64,000 nucleotides of DNA from Patiria pectinifera (taxonomy: Eukaryota > Echinodermata > Asteroidea > Valvatida > Asterinidae), in the NCBI GenBank assembly GCA_029964075.1, contig CM057136.1, forward strand, positions 15,178,381 through 15,242,380, given 5' to 3'. The notes under the pieces are model-generated. The model was not told the DNA's origin. It saw only the letters and a program-made list of their open reading frames with translations, and did no database searches. This document shows positions 24,290 through 36,711 of the stretch, in pieces; the stretch's first letter is position 1, and every line of letters begins with the position of its first letter. The translations under genes were made by a program, and so were the position numbers.

Positions 24290-27200
24290 TACGAGGAACT
24301 GTGTGCTTACGTTATAACCCGAAGCAAAACCTCACAGAATAAAATGCGAATGCTTGTACCTCTGCTTCTTAGTGTTTTAGTGTAGTTGCACCGTTCGTTA
24401 TTTTAGATGAAATAAATTTACACTTGATTTAGGCTTTTAAATACTGTGTTTATATTTAAAAGAGGATATACAATTTTTTATGAAGTTAATTGAGATTGCT
24501 CTGTCTTGAATACTGTATGCAGCGTCCTTTACAATGACCTTTACACAATAATTCTACTCTCGCTGCTCGATGCGCGAAGTAATGCGATTGTGAGGTTTAA
24601 AGGCAGTTTATCGCATTTTGCAAAATGTCAGATGAAATGCGGGCAATTTTAAGTTTTTGACGTCTGCGTGACAATTTTAACTTTCAGTGTGGTATGAATA
24701 TTGGTGGCCTGGCCAACCTGATACAGATGTCAATTTATGTGTCTTATATAAGTTAAAAAGTTGAACACTTTTCTCATCCCACAAATATTTTTGCTCTGAA
24801 TATTATTGAACAGAAGTTTTTTGGATTATTCTTCAAGTCATTTTTACTTTACGATGAATATTTTATTAATGCAGGTTTGGAAGTTTCTTTGAAATTTTAT
24901 TTGGAAAACACCTTTAAATGTTGATAAGATAATTATGGGATTCTATCTGTTGTCGTTTCCTAAACAGAACCAGTGTTTCGTAATGCCTTTTCCGTTCACT
25001 CGACCATTCATCATACCAGAGACATTTTTGTACCATGTAAAGGTCATAGGTTACGGTTGTACGAGTTCATCATCCGAGCAGTCGAGCGCCCGGTCGGAAG
25101 TAGTCGGGAAGTGGGTTGATCAGATGGAAACTTCCTCGGTAATTTCCGATAACCCAATCACCAATGAATCTATAAATAAAAACATGTGTCTTGTCAACCT
25201 TCCAAAGCCTATAAACATTTGTGGTTTTAAGAAATGCATAAAAAATACATGCTGGTTTAAAAATAATTTTTACCAATTATATTATTAAGAGGGGCGAAAA
25301 TCAGTACCATGAAGGGGGATTTCCAACTTTGTGAAGACACCCGAAGCGATATTTCAGAGCGTCTCATTTCCAGAAATTGCAGTTTGCCTTCATCACTATC
25401 TTTTTCCTTTTCTCGTTTACAAATTTATTGTTTTTACTCCCATCGCCATGTCCTTAATCTCCCCATATCCTGTATTTACGGGGAATTCCTGAGTAAAGAG
25501 TGCCACTTACAACGCACAATGTCTCCTTGACCGAATACCACTTCACGGTGGCTAAACCCGGGGCCAGGCGAGAAACGAACTAATGGGATTTTACGCGATT
25601 TGGAATGGGCAGACGTGAGACGGTGTTACATTTATAATGTTTATTAATTTGAAATGGAATTTGGACTGCTGATAAAGATCGTTGACGTACTATATCGCCA
25701 ACGTGGTGGGAGGGCGTTGAAGGCCTTTGAAGACGTGACGCAGGTGTAGAAAGGGCATAGCTAGGGGAAAGAAGAAATAACAATGCGAAACAGTAAGATT
25801 GTGTTTGTTTGTTTGTTTATTTCTTTTTTTTTTGCTCTCTAATCATCACAAAGTCTTTTCTTCTGTAGGAATACAATCGAGTAACTAAAAAAAACTGTCA
25901 ATGTCGGTAATTATACACTTCAGTTGAAAAGAGGTGTCCAAAACATTTCAACGAAATCACTTCAGAGTTTACAAACAGTCTTCATGGTACACTGACATGC
26001 TGCCAGTTCGATTATTAGTATTATTACACTGCCAGTGTTTTTTTAAGACAACATCCGAGTTGATTTTGCTTCGTATTCACGCAGATCCACTTCACAATGA
26101 AGTGTGCACGTTTTCCTCTTAACTCAGAGGTTTTCTATTTACATTCGCTTCATTGATTGGATGTAGTACATACGGCGCCTTACTCGTAATATTGCTTGCG
26201 CACATTGAGTATAGAGTGCGTCAGATGTAAGACATTGTTTGACTATTATTATACTCTCTATCTCTAGCATAAAATACATTTCACCATTCCATTAACCACC
26301 CTATAAAACTCATTGATATCCCCGCATACACCCTTTTGTGTATGTAAACTGTACAAGCTGTGATATAATTTTTTTTTTTAAGATGCTATCTTTATTTCTT
26401 TCATATCAACATTGAACCTTGACGTTTTTTTCCTCTTTTTTTGTTTGCGCCAAATTACAGAATCACGTTTGGGGATAATGCATCCTTCAACGTCCGATAG
26501 CTGCACGGGCTTTCATTCTCTCCGAACCCGCTCTCTGTAGTATCATGATTATCAGACTAGTACAAAACCATTTTTTTTTGATATGGCGTTGGAATTGCAG
26601 TTGTTAGCATAACCGCAAACTAATCGCCGTTGTGATTTTCTTTTTTGTTTCGTTGTTCGTTGGATGGTGTCACTGTGACGTCAATTTCGTCATCTCGCGA
26701 CTGATATGCTGAAAGACGTCCATTACAGCGTAGTTATTGTCACCACAAAGTTGGTCAAATTGTTTCATGAAAGAGAAACTTTTCCATCGTAAGAGCCTCA
26801 CTTAAACCTTCATCATTTTACTCCCGTACCAAAATATCATCTTGCAAGCCCGAACTCATTCTAGATCCAATCACGGTACGCCATCTTGATTTTGATTTGT
26901 TTTGTTTTGTTTTGCATTAACAAGCTCCAAGCTTATAGAAAAAGGTTTGAACTTAGAAGCTTTACTATTTCGTCAAATAGTCTTTGTCAAACTGTCATGG
27001 CTTAAGACAAATATGATACGGTAAGTGTTGAAAATATTTGCATGAAAATTCAGCCCATGAAACTGTATTTGGCGCCAAAACACCCGTCCGTATAAATCAC
27101 CACACTTTCCCCCGTATCCCATCAAACGCATCACCATAAATACTTCAGATCTAATGAAATATGCTTTATTATTACTAGTTGCGCAATTCTTAAAAAAAAT

Positions 27201-28112
27201 AATACATTTTCGGACACATTGAAGTCAGGATAGTGCTATGAAAATCGTCTTTCTGTTAGAATGCAAACTTATTTTGTTTGCAGATGTTTTAGAACAGTCC
27301 TTGAATTTTGCCAGCTTTGAACAAATCAATCAAACAATCAAAGTTGTCGCTGCCTGCGAAATAGAATTCAGTAAATATGTTTTCCTTAATGGTGCCTCCA
27401 GTATGGTTTTATATTTATGATGAACACAATAAATAATTTATACATAAGGTTTATAAAACTCAGAAGATGTACATTTATCAAATCAAACGAAACAATCCTT
27501 TGTAAATATTTTCAGCAAACGGGGAACTAGCCTGACAATGCTCGTTCTAAATTTTTAATTACTTAACCAAATCTACTTGGTTATTGTCGTGCACTGAAAG
27601 CAATATACATGCTGACGTGCATATAGTTATATTAACAATAACGATCTAAAGCTCTCGACAATTAATTCTTAACTTACAATTAGTTTTTGTTGACCTTTTG
27701 GTCGTGGTAGTTTACAAAACTTGAGCAATGATTTTTCAAACACAAGTGAACAAATTTGTACAGGATTAAATGTAAGTGCTCAGTATAATAATACAACTGC
27801 ATTCCTACTGGTTATAAATTTGAACACCGCGTTCCCTGTACATGCACATTTGTATTATTTAAAAGATAAATTAAGAGTGCTTAACATCTACAGAGATTTT
27901 GAGGTTTCTCTTTATAAACAATCGTGAATTTTCAGTTTGGGTGAATTATGCCTAGTAGGCCCTATACTTTAAATAATTATGTTATTGAAAATAAACAAGG
28001 TGCATATTATAAAAAACAGGGTTTAAACGTCTGGTATTTTACTCACAATCACAGCAATTATATCCAAGAAAAATATCACAGGCATGCGCAATACGTAATG
28101 CTCCTCAAAGGA
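24290..28112. other. Intron of the long form / 3' flank of the short form
   Basis: No exon seen. Candidate minus-strand poly(A) signals for the short form are TTTATT at 27165-27170 (AATAAA on -), about 940 nt past the stop, and a variant ATTAAA near 27555. Confidence 0.45.
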
Positions 28113-29374
28113 TCAAAGGTCACCAGTCTCACTACGTCCCGGATGTACGGCGAATTTCGCGGGCTTAGGATATTGGTAACTCGCCGGTCTGCCGTTGGCG
28201 GCGGCATTTACAGTGGTCTCAGAACTTGCCCATGCACGAGGCTTCCGATTATAGTCCGAGCCGAATCTGATTGGCCTGACGGGGCCAAAGCTACCGTCTT
28301 CGGCGGAGTTCATTGATGTGGGAGATGTCTCTCCAGAGTTCATCGGGGAATTCCAGCCACGAGGCTTGGGGTTGAAGTCTTGACCTCCTTGAACTTTCTC
28401 TGAAGACACCCTCCTGGCTTTGAATTGGGGTTTGAAAATCGGCGAGCCGGATTCTTTTGGAAGCTGCGGGACAGGCTTTGGCCTGATTAGGGGCGGGTCG
28501 GACTGAGTTTTTGAGAGTGTCTCGTGAGACATGCGAGCTGTGTGCGGTTTGGGTTTGGTTAGTGGGGGAGGCCCGTGCCCCTTCGATGGACTGTCCACCT
28601 GCGAGAAGGATGGTCTCTTCTTCTGTATGTGTTTAAACGCTGCATCGCAACTGCCCGAAGGCGATTCCATTGCTGCTTCCCAGGGGGATTTCTTTGGGAA
28701 ATGCATTTGGTTATCCTGCTTCATGGTAACAGTGGCCGTGGCGATTCCTTTGGGCTTGGGGGTCTTTTTCAAGACCGGTGGGGGTTTGACATTGGTTTCA
28801 TCGATGACGTACTGATCTGATCGTTGGCGGCGCCTCTCAAACATGTTAGCCCCTCTGCCAGTGGCTGCTTTCAAGTCCACGACCAGGCGCCCCATTTCCT
28901 CTGGGCTGACGATGTTGTGCTCACAGACCTCCTTCTTTTTCAGGTTGACTTTGAAGTTTGTGGGCTCCACCTTGAGTCTGTACTTCGTGCCTGGCGGGGG
29001 TGGTGGGGGAGCTTGAGGGATAAAAGGCTTGCCTGGCTCAGGTGGTGGAGGTGGTGGCGGCAAAGGCATCCCAATGGGTACAGCTCCAGGAGGCAAAGGC
29101 CTTCTTCCAGACGCAACCAAAGTGATCTCCACTCCTCTGTCTTCTTGCTCCTCTTCCTCTTCCTCCTCCTCGTTGATGTTTTGACCCATGCCCTCGACCG
29201 ACCAGCGGTCACTGCGCTTGCGCCGTTTGGCGAACATCCGGGCTCCCTTGGCGTGCTTGTCGGCCGGGAACATGAGCAGGTCAGCGATGGTCTTGCATGC
29301 CTTCATTCTCATCTCAGTGCTGATCTCTGGATCGTCTTCTGAGTGTTTGCCCGGATACGAATATGGCCGCTTCA
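28113..29374 (-). CDS. SYNPO2-like: Last exon of the synaptopodin-2-like gene, main form
   Basis: Phase 1 in (acceptor tttgtttcag), stop TGA at 28113-28115, 420 codons, aa 380-799. Order: KRPYSYPG; a helix ending ADLLMFPADKHAKG; GARMFAKRRKRSD (423-435); an acidic run of eight Glu (about 448-458); a proline-rich stretch with P7 and P6 blocks (473-508); GANMFERRRQRSDQY (554-568); SPWEAA (609-614); FSQVDS (636-641); PKPRGW and YNRKPRAW; C-terminus ETGDL. The twice-repeated GA.MF.(K/R)R..RSD is typical of synaptopodin-family actin-binding regions. The proline runs are candidate SH3, EVH1 or profilin ligands. Long plus-strand frames opposite this exon are shadows. Confidence 0.82.
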
Positions 29375-29822
29375 CTGAAACAAAACAAATTAAAGATCGT
29401 GTTTGCTTTATATGCTCATAAATATAGTTGCATGATTTGTATAGCTTTGCATGGTGGAATGAATACAAGACTGGGGTCATACTCCTTAGACCGGACAGAG
29501 AAAACGTTGTCACGAGCGGTTCTTTCAGGGCGAACAAAATACTTCTAAGCTTTGTAACTAGTCATGTCTTTTATCTCACACACGAAACTACTGGGTGAAT
29601 TTCGTTTTTGTTTTCATTGCCAAATTTGCTCAACACCCTGAAGTAACCAGAGCCATTAAGCACAATCAAACAACCTACCAAGGAAGCGTCTGTCACCGCT
29701 ATGAAAAACTAATGACTTAGGGGAAATCATGACATTCTAAATTCGCATCTGTGGCCACGGTTGCGTGTCAGTTAAACAACCATAGCTTGTTTTGGACATG
29801 TACAAAAAAACCTTAAACTTAC

Positions 29823-30419
29823 TGTCTGGCTCATCTAGTGTACTCTTGTCCTGCTCGCCAGCCTGCGGTGCTGCTCGTCTTAAGATGACTGTTGGCTCTT
29901 CTTTGTAGACTGGTTTCTTATGGACGTCGATCGTCGTAGACACATGGGCCGGCTCCTCCTTAACTGGTGTGATGAGTGTTGCAGGTGTCCCGCTATCGGT
30001 GGAGGGCCTCTTGGCAACAAGACCATGAGGAGCGAAGGTGATGGTGACTTCCTGCCCCACGGATGTCCGTCTTGGTCCGCTCACGGAGCCGCTCCAGGTA
30101 GTGGTGGATGAAGGTTCTGACTCCATCTTGGGCGTGGTCGAGTAGTGGATCTGAGGCTCCCAGCGCATCGGCTTTGATGGAGCACTCTGCTCCTGCTGGC
30201 TTTCCAAGAAGGGCGTTTTGGGTTTCGTCGGCTGGCTTGCGGTGTACTGCACATGCGCCGTAGTGGTGGTGTGCGCAGGCGCACTGCTGGAATACGCTAA
30301 TGGGGGTTTCTTGGCGGGTTGCGTTTTGCTTGGCGGGGACCAGACGGCTGGTTTGGCCACCACGTTGATCTTGGGGGCGTGAAAGGTGACAGCACTGCCT
30401 CCTGCTTGCCGACCCATTC
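29823..30419 (-). CDS. SYNPO2-like: Synaptopodin-2-like exon: Ser/Thr/Pro-rich disordered region
   Basis: Phase 1 in (cctgtttcag) and out (A|gtaagt), 597 nt, aa about 180-380. It starts GMGRQAGGSAVTFHAP, continues with Pro/Lys/Ser stretches (PAVWSPPSKTQPAKKPP) and ends STLDEPD. No fold is expected. The PAVWSPP and KPPLAYSSS segments resemble short linear motifs of PDZ/ZM-type Z-disc proteins, but this is not decisive. Neighbouring introns are 448 bp (29375-29822) and 723 bp (30420-31142) and hold nothing recognisable. Confidence 0.78.
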
Positions 30420-31142
30420 CTGAAACAGGTGTGAACATATTTACAAATGATCACTGGACGCAGGTGGTTCTCAAAGTCTCGTCAACAACAATTTATGGCA
30501 ATCATCAGGTCCACAACGATGGACCAAAATAGGAACAGTGACAGTTAATGTTAAGCAAAGAGCTTTTTGTATGTAACTTGATAGCTTGTTCTTTTATTAG
30601 CGTCATGTAAAATGGCTAATAAAGGCGTTGATACGTCGTATGCATACAGCAAACGCTTATTTGACGTCATAGCATTAAGGTGTAACTTCATAGCGTTAAG
30701 GTGATTTTGGATAATCTCGGCAGTCTTACAATTTTAATAGCTTGCTAAAATAGATTTATTCCCATCAGTACTTTACTTACTTTCCAAAGTGTTCTAATCT
30801 TTCCGAGTCGTGTGTTACCTTCTAAGTTGTATATACCCTTCTTAAAATACCAAGTCGTTTAGAGCATTATACAGCATAACGTTCGAATCGAATATGTCTG
30901 ACCTTGTACTTTAACATACATTGTGGTAAGATTACACAGTTCTTAGAACTCGGACAGGTTTCTCTCTCCGGACATTGGAATTAGTTTTATTTTCTATTTT
31001 ACATGAGGATGCCGTTGAAGCGAGAGATAACAATTCGATTCCATTGGTTCAATTCAATTTGTTGCAACTTCGGGGATTATTTACTGTCATCACAGACCCC
31101 CATTGATCGCAATCAAGGTGAAATAAAATCACTTGGCTTCAC

Positions 31143-31313
31143 CTGTGCCGCCAGTAGACTCCTGTGGAGTTCCATACGTCTTGACGTCACGTTTTGTCGT
31201 CGTCTTCGCCTCCTCCCCCATTCGTTCTGTGATCGTCTTAGTCACCGTCTCTTCCGTCACGCCTCCATCGGATCTGGTCTGCACATGCGTAGTCGTTGAT
31301 GTCTGCTTTTGAC
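31143..31313 (-). CDS. SYNPO2-like: Synaptopodin-2-like exon: Thr-rich segment
   Basis: 171 nt, phase 1 at both ends, so it can be skipped without a frameshift. It encodes QKQTSTTTHVQTRSDGG, then TEETVTKTITERMGEEAKT and a GTPQESTGGTG end. Repeated T.T and charged residues; no domain recognised. Good acceptor (cttccaaag) and donor (gtgaag). Confidence 0.75.
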
Positions 31314-31776
31314 CTTTGGAAGATGATGATGCGATTAAATGGTTATTTCTTGCTGTCAAGTTTACGAAACAGGTGTGAATATTGCCACAACGTGGGATCA
31401 ACTTAGTGATGCACACCCTTCTGTCATTTGAGTGAATAATCTCTGCGCCCTCTATTGACGTCTTTTTTGTTAGTCGGATGTCTCATTATGGAAGAGAGGT
31501 TTTGGTGATTTTTTTTCGTTTGTTTACCCGACTTGTTATTCTTTAAGGTGACACTTGAGTGATGTCATGTCCGTTAAACTTCTCGGCCTTATTTTAATAG
31601 TCTTACGCCCTCTGCCCAGGTAACTATATCAATGTTTAATTGGAAAGTAGTTATGCAAAACTTTCGATACTGCGATACCATGACCGAGCTTATTATACTT
31701 TTTGTTGTTGTAAAGTTTTATCGATAGGAGGAAGTTCTGTTTTGTGTAAAATCATTTCAACAAAAGTTTGTCGTAC

Positions 31777-31892
31777 CTGGTTGTCTTGGTGTCGCGATCT
31801 GGTAAGTTGGTACTCGGCGTATCTCCGTGTTACCATTCATGTGTTCTGTGGATGAGGCGTTGATTGGTATGGTGGGAGCACCAGTGCTGCGT
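31777..31892 (-). CDS. SYNPO2-like: Synaptopodin-2-like exon after the PDZ domain
   Basis: 116 nt, phase 2 in (ttctattttgtag), phase 1 out (CCAG|gtacga). It encodes STGAPTIPINASSTEHMN and EIRRVPTYQIATPRQP. Short linker with no recognised motif. It fits exactly between the PDZ exon and the Thr-rich exon. Confidence 0.75.
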
Positions 31893-32523
31893 CTACAAAA
31901 TAGAAATTATGCACAAAAACGACTCATAACTGGTATATAAATCTTAGTATATGCATCTGCCTCTTGTTTTAGCAAAGCTGAGTGGATTACGTAGACAAAA
32001 ATAATGGCGCGAAAAGATCTTCTTAAAATGTTCCGTTATAAGCAACGAATTGATGACGCTGTGGTGTCAATCTTTATAGAATAATCTTCCACCAACCCAG
32101 ATTAACAACTTTGAAATGTTTTGGTGAATACTTAAAAAAAAAGCAACTGGGAAATTAAATTATTGCTAGGCCAAGCCTGTTTTTCATTCATTAAACGAGT
32201 TAATCATGGATGCCTCTTGCTACAATCTCGTCAAGACTTAGTATAGATGGTTTCGTTTTTCAAGCTTATCATTGATAAGTACATGTATGTTTGTTTGTCT
32301 TGTAGTACCTGTCAAAGAAACCCAAACCGAAAGTTCAATATTGTTAAAAAAAAAAGGGAACAATTTCAAAATCTCTAAAGAAACTAAATTACATCCTCAT
32401 TTTCCCCCCAATAAAAACAGTGCACATAATGCGAGAATCGTCATTTGTGGATAGAGAACAAAGTAAAGCAGTCGAAAGTAAACGTCACATTTTGTTGGCA
32501 CCTGCTGCAATCTTTAGTTATAC

Positions 32524-32675
32524 CTGACAAGTTCTAGGTCAAGTGTATCCATGGCGTTGTCCACGTAACCCATGGCAATGTCACGTGCCACGTTGCGAAC
32601 GTTTCGACCGTTGACACTGAGGACTTCATCGCCTTCCTGCAACTTGGCGTTGAAAGCCTTGCTTTTTCGTCGAAT
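32524..32675 (-). CDS. SYNPO2-like: Synaptopodin-2-like exon: second half of the PDZ domain
   Basis: 152 nt, phase 0 in (gtgacttag), phase 2 out (AG|gtataa). It encodes IRRKSKAFNAKLQEGDEVLS, then VNGRNV, a helix (ARDIAMGYVDNAMDTL) and the last strand LDLELVR. These are PDZ strands 3-6 and helix alpha-B. The GDEVLSVNG motif is canonical. Confidence 0.9.
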
Positions 32676-35600
32676 CTAAGTCACACGGAAATAAGATACA
32701 GGGGAACTTATTAGAATTTCACTTTGAGAAAGGTAACATAAATTCGTCAGTGATAACCCTTATCGCACATCTGTTGAGTTGTGTGTGTTATTGATTTAAA
32801 ATGGCAGCGGCTGCCATATTATGTTTCAGTTTATATGGGGCAAACATGTTAATGTCTTGTCACCGAAAAGAGGCATCACACCACTGTAAAAAAAAAAGGT
32901 AGTGTCAGCTTCGGTTTCTGTTGGACCTGAAACGAAATTGATATGACAACTTCATGATAGTGTTCTAAACGTAAACAGTTTGTAGAGTTAAAAAGCCGAT
33001 TTTCCACCAGGGAGAAAAAGCGGGGTGTTTTGGGTGTTTTGGCTTTGAAATCCTTGTCTGACAAAGACCCCACATTCGCCAAAATTACAATTGTAATGTG
33101 AATACATCTTATTTTCTGTTTTATTTCCCCATTGTGTGATCACAGACCCCTCTTAACATTACTCAGTGCGATAGACAGGAAACGTACGTTTCCATGCGTT
33201 GTAATTCATGAGACCCCTGGTACTCCTCCTGGCAACGCCCCCGGACAAAAGACAAACCGTTCCGATATCAATTTGCACCCTTTGCTGTTGTCTTGGGAAG
33301 AGGAAATGCTTATCATTGACACTACTCATGGTATTCGTGGATTTTAATCCCTAATAACAAGTAGTAGATTTGTAAAAATTTGAAGCCTCGAGCTCCAAGA
33401 CTGATTGAATTCACACAGTTCGGTTTATTTTTATTGGCCATTTGGGAAAATTACAGGGAGGTATAGCGGGCCAAGAAAACTACTAGGTTTGGTCTCCTAA
33501 TTCCGACACTATTCACCTCTAAGACTATGCGGCTTGGGTCAGATAATGTAACCCATTTCCCAAACTGCTATTCAAGCGCGTATTATGTATATCAGAAAGA
33601 AAAGTAAATTTTAAACATGATGTCAAGTGGTGTAGTCAATTTTTTTCTTACTCAGTATGTTTAGTCCTTATATAGAATTTCCGTGTTAGAGATAATTTTG
33701 CAGGAGAAAATGTCTGTTATAAGTCTTTTATAAGTAGCGATGAGCTTTTATGGCGAAATATTCCAGCTAGAAACAATGAGTCAAGGAGGTTAAAGAGAGG
33801 ACAAGCTTACCGCTAACTATCAACAGTGTTTTGTGTTTAGTGTACTTGTATACCTTGTACTCCTTGTGTTGGAGTTGGGAGGGGGTTGAAACGTAAAAAC
33901 CTTTGACGAACCCCAGAAAGGGAAGTAAAATTAACCTAAATTTCACTATCTGTCCGATCGCAGTCTCACAGCCCCACGTTATGTCAATTATTAAGCCCAT
34001 CTAAAACCGGCACGCGCGCACCGAATGTATACAGGAATTGAATCCCGATAGCAACAGCTGTAAGGCTTTACGTGATTCAGATGGAATGACCCATTTGGCA
34101 ACTTGCCCGTCCAGGTTGCTACATAGAGCTCACCAGCTGCTGTACATTCTGAACTGCCTCGCGTCCTTTCGGGGATACCGTAGTTGCTGCCCATGAGAGG
34201 TGACCTTCTCGTATACAAAATATTACATTCGCAAGTAGATGTCATTGATTAATGACAGAAAATTAAATGCAAAATGGAAAGTTGGAAACTTAAAGCTTTT
34301 GAAACTGACGGAAACCTCTCTTTAAACATTAGAAACATAGGTATGATCCCTGCAGACGCTTTTTAACCTCAGAGATTTACCATAGCTGAAATCAGTCATC
34401 ATATTAAGTATCCGAGAAAAATCTGCTTCCGATCTTACATGCGACACAGGGTGAGTAACCCTACAAAATTTGGAGATTTGGTCCCACAAGAATTAAAAGC
34501 AAGAGACCACCTTTTGTGATTGTAGGCCCCATATAACGTGTAGAGTATATGTTAGGAATTGTATGCATTTTGTCGGACTCGATTTAAACGAAAAAAACCC
34601 TCAACATGTCACCTTCCTAAAACTTTACATTTCGGATGCATAGAACTTTGTGCAACACATTTTATACACAGCACAAGTGTTTGATTAATAATCCTCCCCC
34701 CCCCCCCATTATGTCAACAACAAAATACAGAAATACTTGAATGTTACTGGAATTAAAAATAACATCGCCGTGTGAAGCAGTATTACCTTTGGGAAATGGG
34801 GCTTGATGTTCGTTTTTGTCGTGAGTTTCTCAAAGTTTACTTAGTTTGGCAACCAAAAATCAGGGGGAAAAAACCTCGCGTGAATGTTTTTATTCATTTT
34901 ATCAAAATGTCAAGGGCAATGACTGTAAATTAGCATTATTCGAGGCTACAGAATTGCTTGAGGATAATATTTCTGTCCAGATGATTATTTGCTGTATACA
35001 AGAAATCTTGATATTGAAATAAGTTGCACTTGTGTCTGTCTTCAAGAAGGTTTATAATCATGTTTGACTTTTAATGTACCATTGGGAATTACCAAAAGGA
35101 ATGTCACTTCCTTTTGTGTTGGCATGACTAATAAACAAACTTCTGCTTTGACTCGCATTTTCAATCTTCATGAAGAGATTTTTGACCAGACACTGAAGAT
35201 TCATCACATCTTTCTGCACCTGTTATGGTTCGGATCTGCTAAAGTCATATCCGTGTTGTTACGGTTGACATAGGCGACGGAACTTTGCCCTCCAGTGTTA
35301 CAGTTGCAACGCTGGGGGTGTTTCCGTGGATTTGGGCGATCAGAAGTCATCGTCTACGGTACACCGGACAACACTGGTCTCAAAAAGGGAAGTGCGATGA
35401 CATGCCGATTCCTGCCAACGGAACTTTGTTTTCGACAGCCGGATATCTCGCAAAGTTGACGCATCCATTTCCAGAGGGCTTCGGCGAGACCGCTGGGACG
35501 ACAGAATGCACCCTCCGGAAACGGAACGCTGTTTCAATTTAAAGAAAAGACACGCCTTGGGAGATGGTAGGATAGACAACGATGACAAGTGTATTCCGTG

Positions 35601-36659
35601 GGCAAAAAAAATGTGCTTAAAACATCTTCTTCCTCTTTAAATCCCTGTGTGACAATATAAATATGTATGAACTGTACGTGACGTCACGACTGTTTTGCAG
35701 TATGGCACAGCCTGCACCTCGTCGATGGAAAACACCCCTTCAAAGTGACCTTTGATTCAAAATTGACCCCGTTGGGGAATGAGAGAGGGTCTCTTCAATT
35801 ACTGCGTGCACCATGGGAGATAGTTTCATCTCCACAAACACCATCCAGTCGAGACGGACGGTCCCAGTGGGCGTGTCTAAAGGTGAAAGCACTGGGTCTT
35901 CACCAGTTTAGTACTAGTCGGTCATGCGGTCAGCAACCTGCACAATTCTTGTTGTCAGACACCTAAAGCTGTTATGGGATAGACCTATACATGTAGTACA
36001 TTATGTTGTTTACATGCACATATTCATAAGTTGTTATGTGCACTGTCACCCGTAAAATAACTTGGATTGAATTGAAGCGCTTATCGCCCTAAGTGGATGG
36101 AGAGAAATTATTATAATCCCGAGTTAGGTCCTATGTGACGGAACAAAACAGGTGGTATACTGACGCAGATAACTGAACAACTCATGTTAAAAGAAGATGC
36201 AGCTTCAGGCCAGCTCAAGTTAATCCATCCCAACGAAATCCTGCATCACTAGCTCTTGGTGCGTTTGGTTTGACATAAATGTAGTGATAACAATCCAGAC
36301 TGAGGCCTGGTTGTTTAGGTACGACAAGGCTTATAACAACCCCTTGATTGGAACCTTCCTCTAAGTTAAATCAAATTTTCCTGAAGCCGGGGAGAGATGA
36401 GCCAGGCCTAGAAAATGTCCTCCGCATTACGGGAAGTGCTGATGTAATGACAGCCTTTGGAGCTGTCTTCAGCGGATGTTTAAGTGTCAGTTACATTAAA
36501 GCATAGTGCCTTATTAGCATGGGCGTCGCCAGGATTTTTTCGCAAAAATTTTTTTTTTTTTTGCCAAAAAAATTTTTACAAAAATGCTTGTATTTCTTTA
36601 GAGGTTTTAGAGGGGATTTTTCATTTCATTCCATAAATTTACCCCCCTTTGTCTTCGCC

Positions 36660-36711
<52 letters not shown>

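Noticed and set aside
28531-29421. Long plus-strand open frames (up to 172 aa) opposite the last exon of the synaptopodin-2-like gene
   Set aside because: They mirror a GC-rich minus-strand exon with clear family motifs and correct splice phases; the plus-strand peptides are low-complexity Trp/Arg-rich shadows.
32876-33082. Minus-strand frame near the second PDZ exon
   Set aside because: Lies in the intron before the acceptor at 32675 and has no motif or donor in a usable phase.
33991-34245. Minus-strand frame with LYVATWTGKLPNG
   Set aside because: Looks protein-like for about 20 residues, but no splice sites in phase and no family match.
35285-35588. GC-richer segment with open frames on both strands
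   Set aside because: Neither strand gives a motif or a phase-consistent link to the flanking synaptopodin-2-like exons. A missed exon cannot be excluded.
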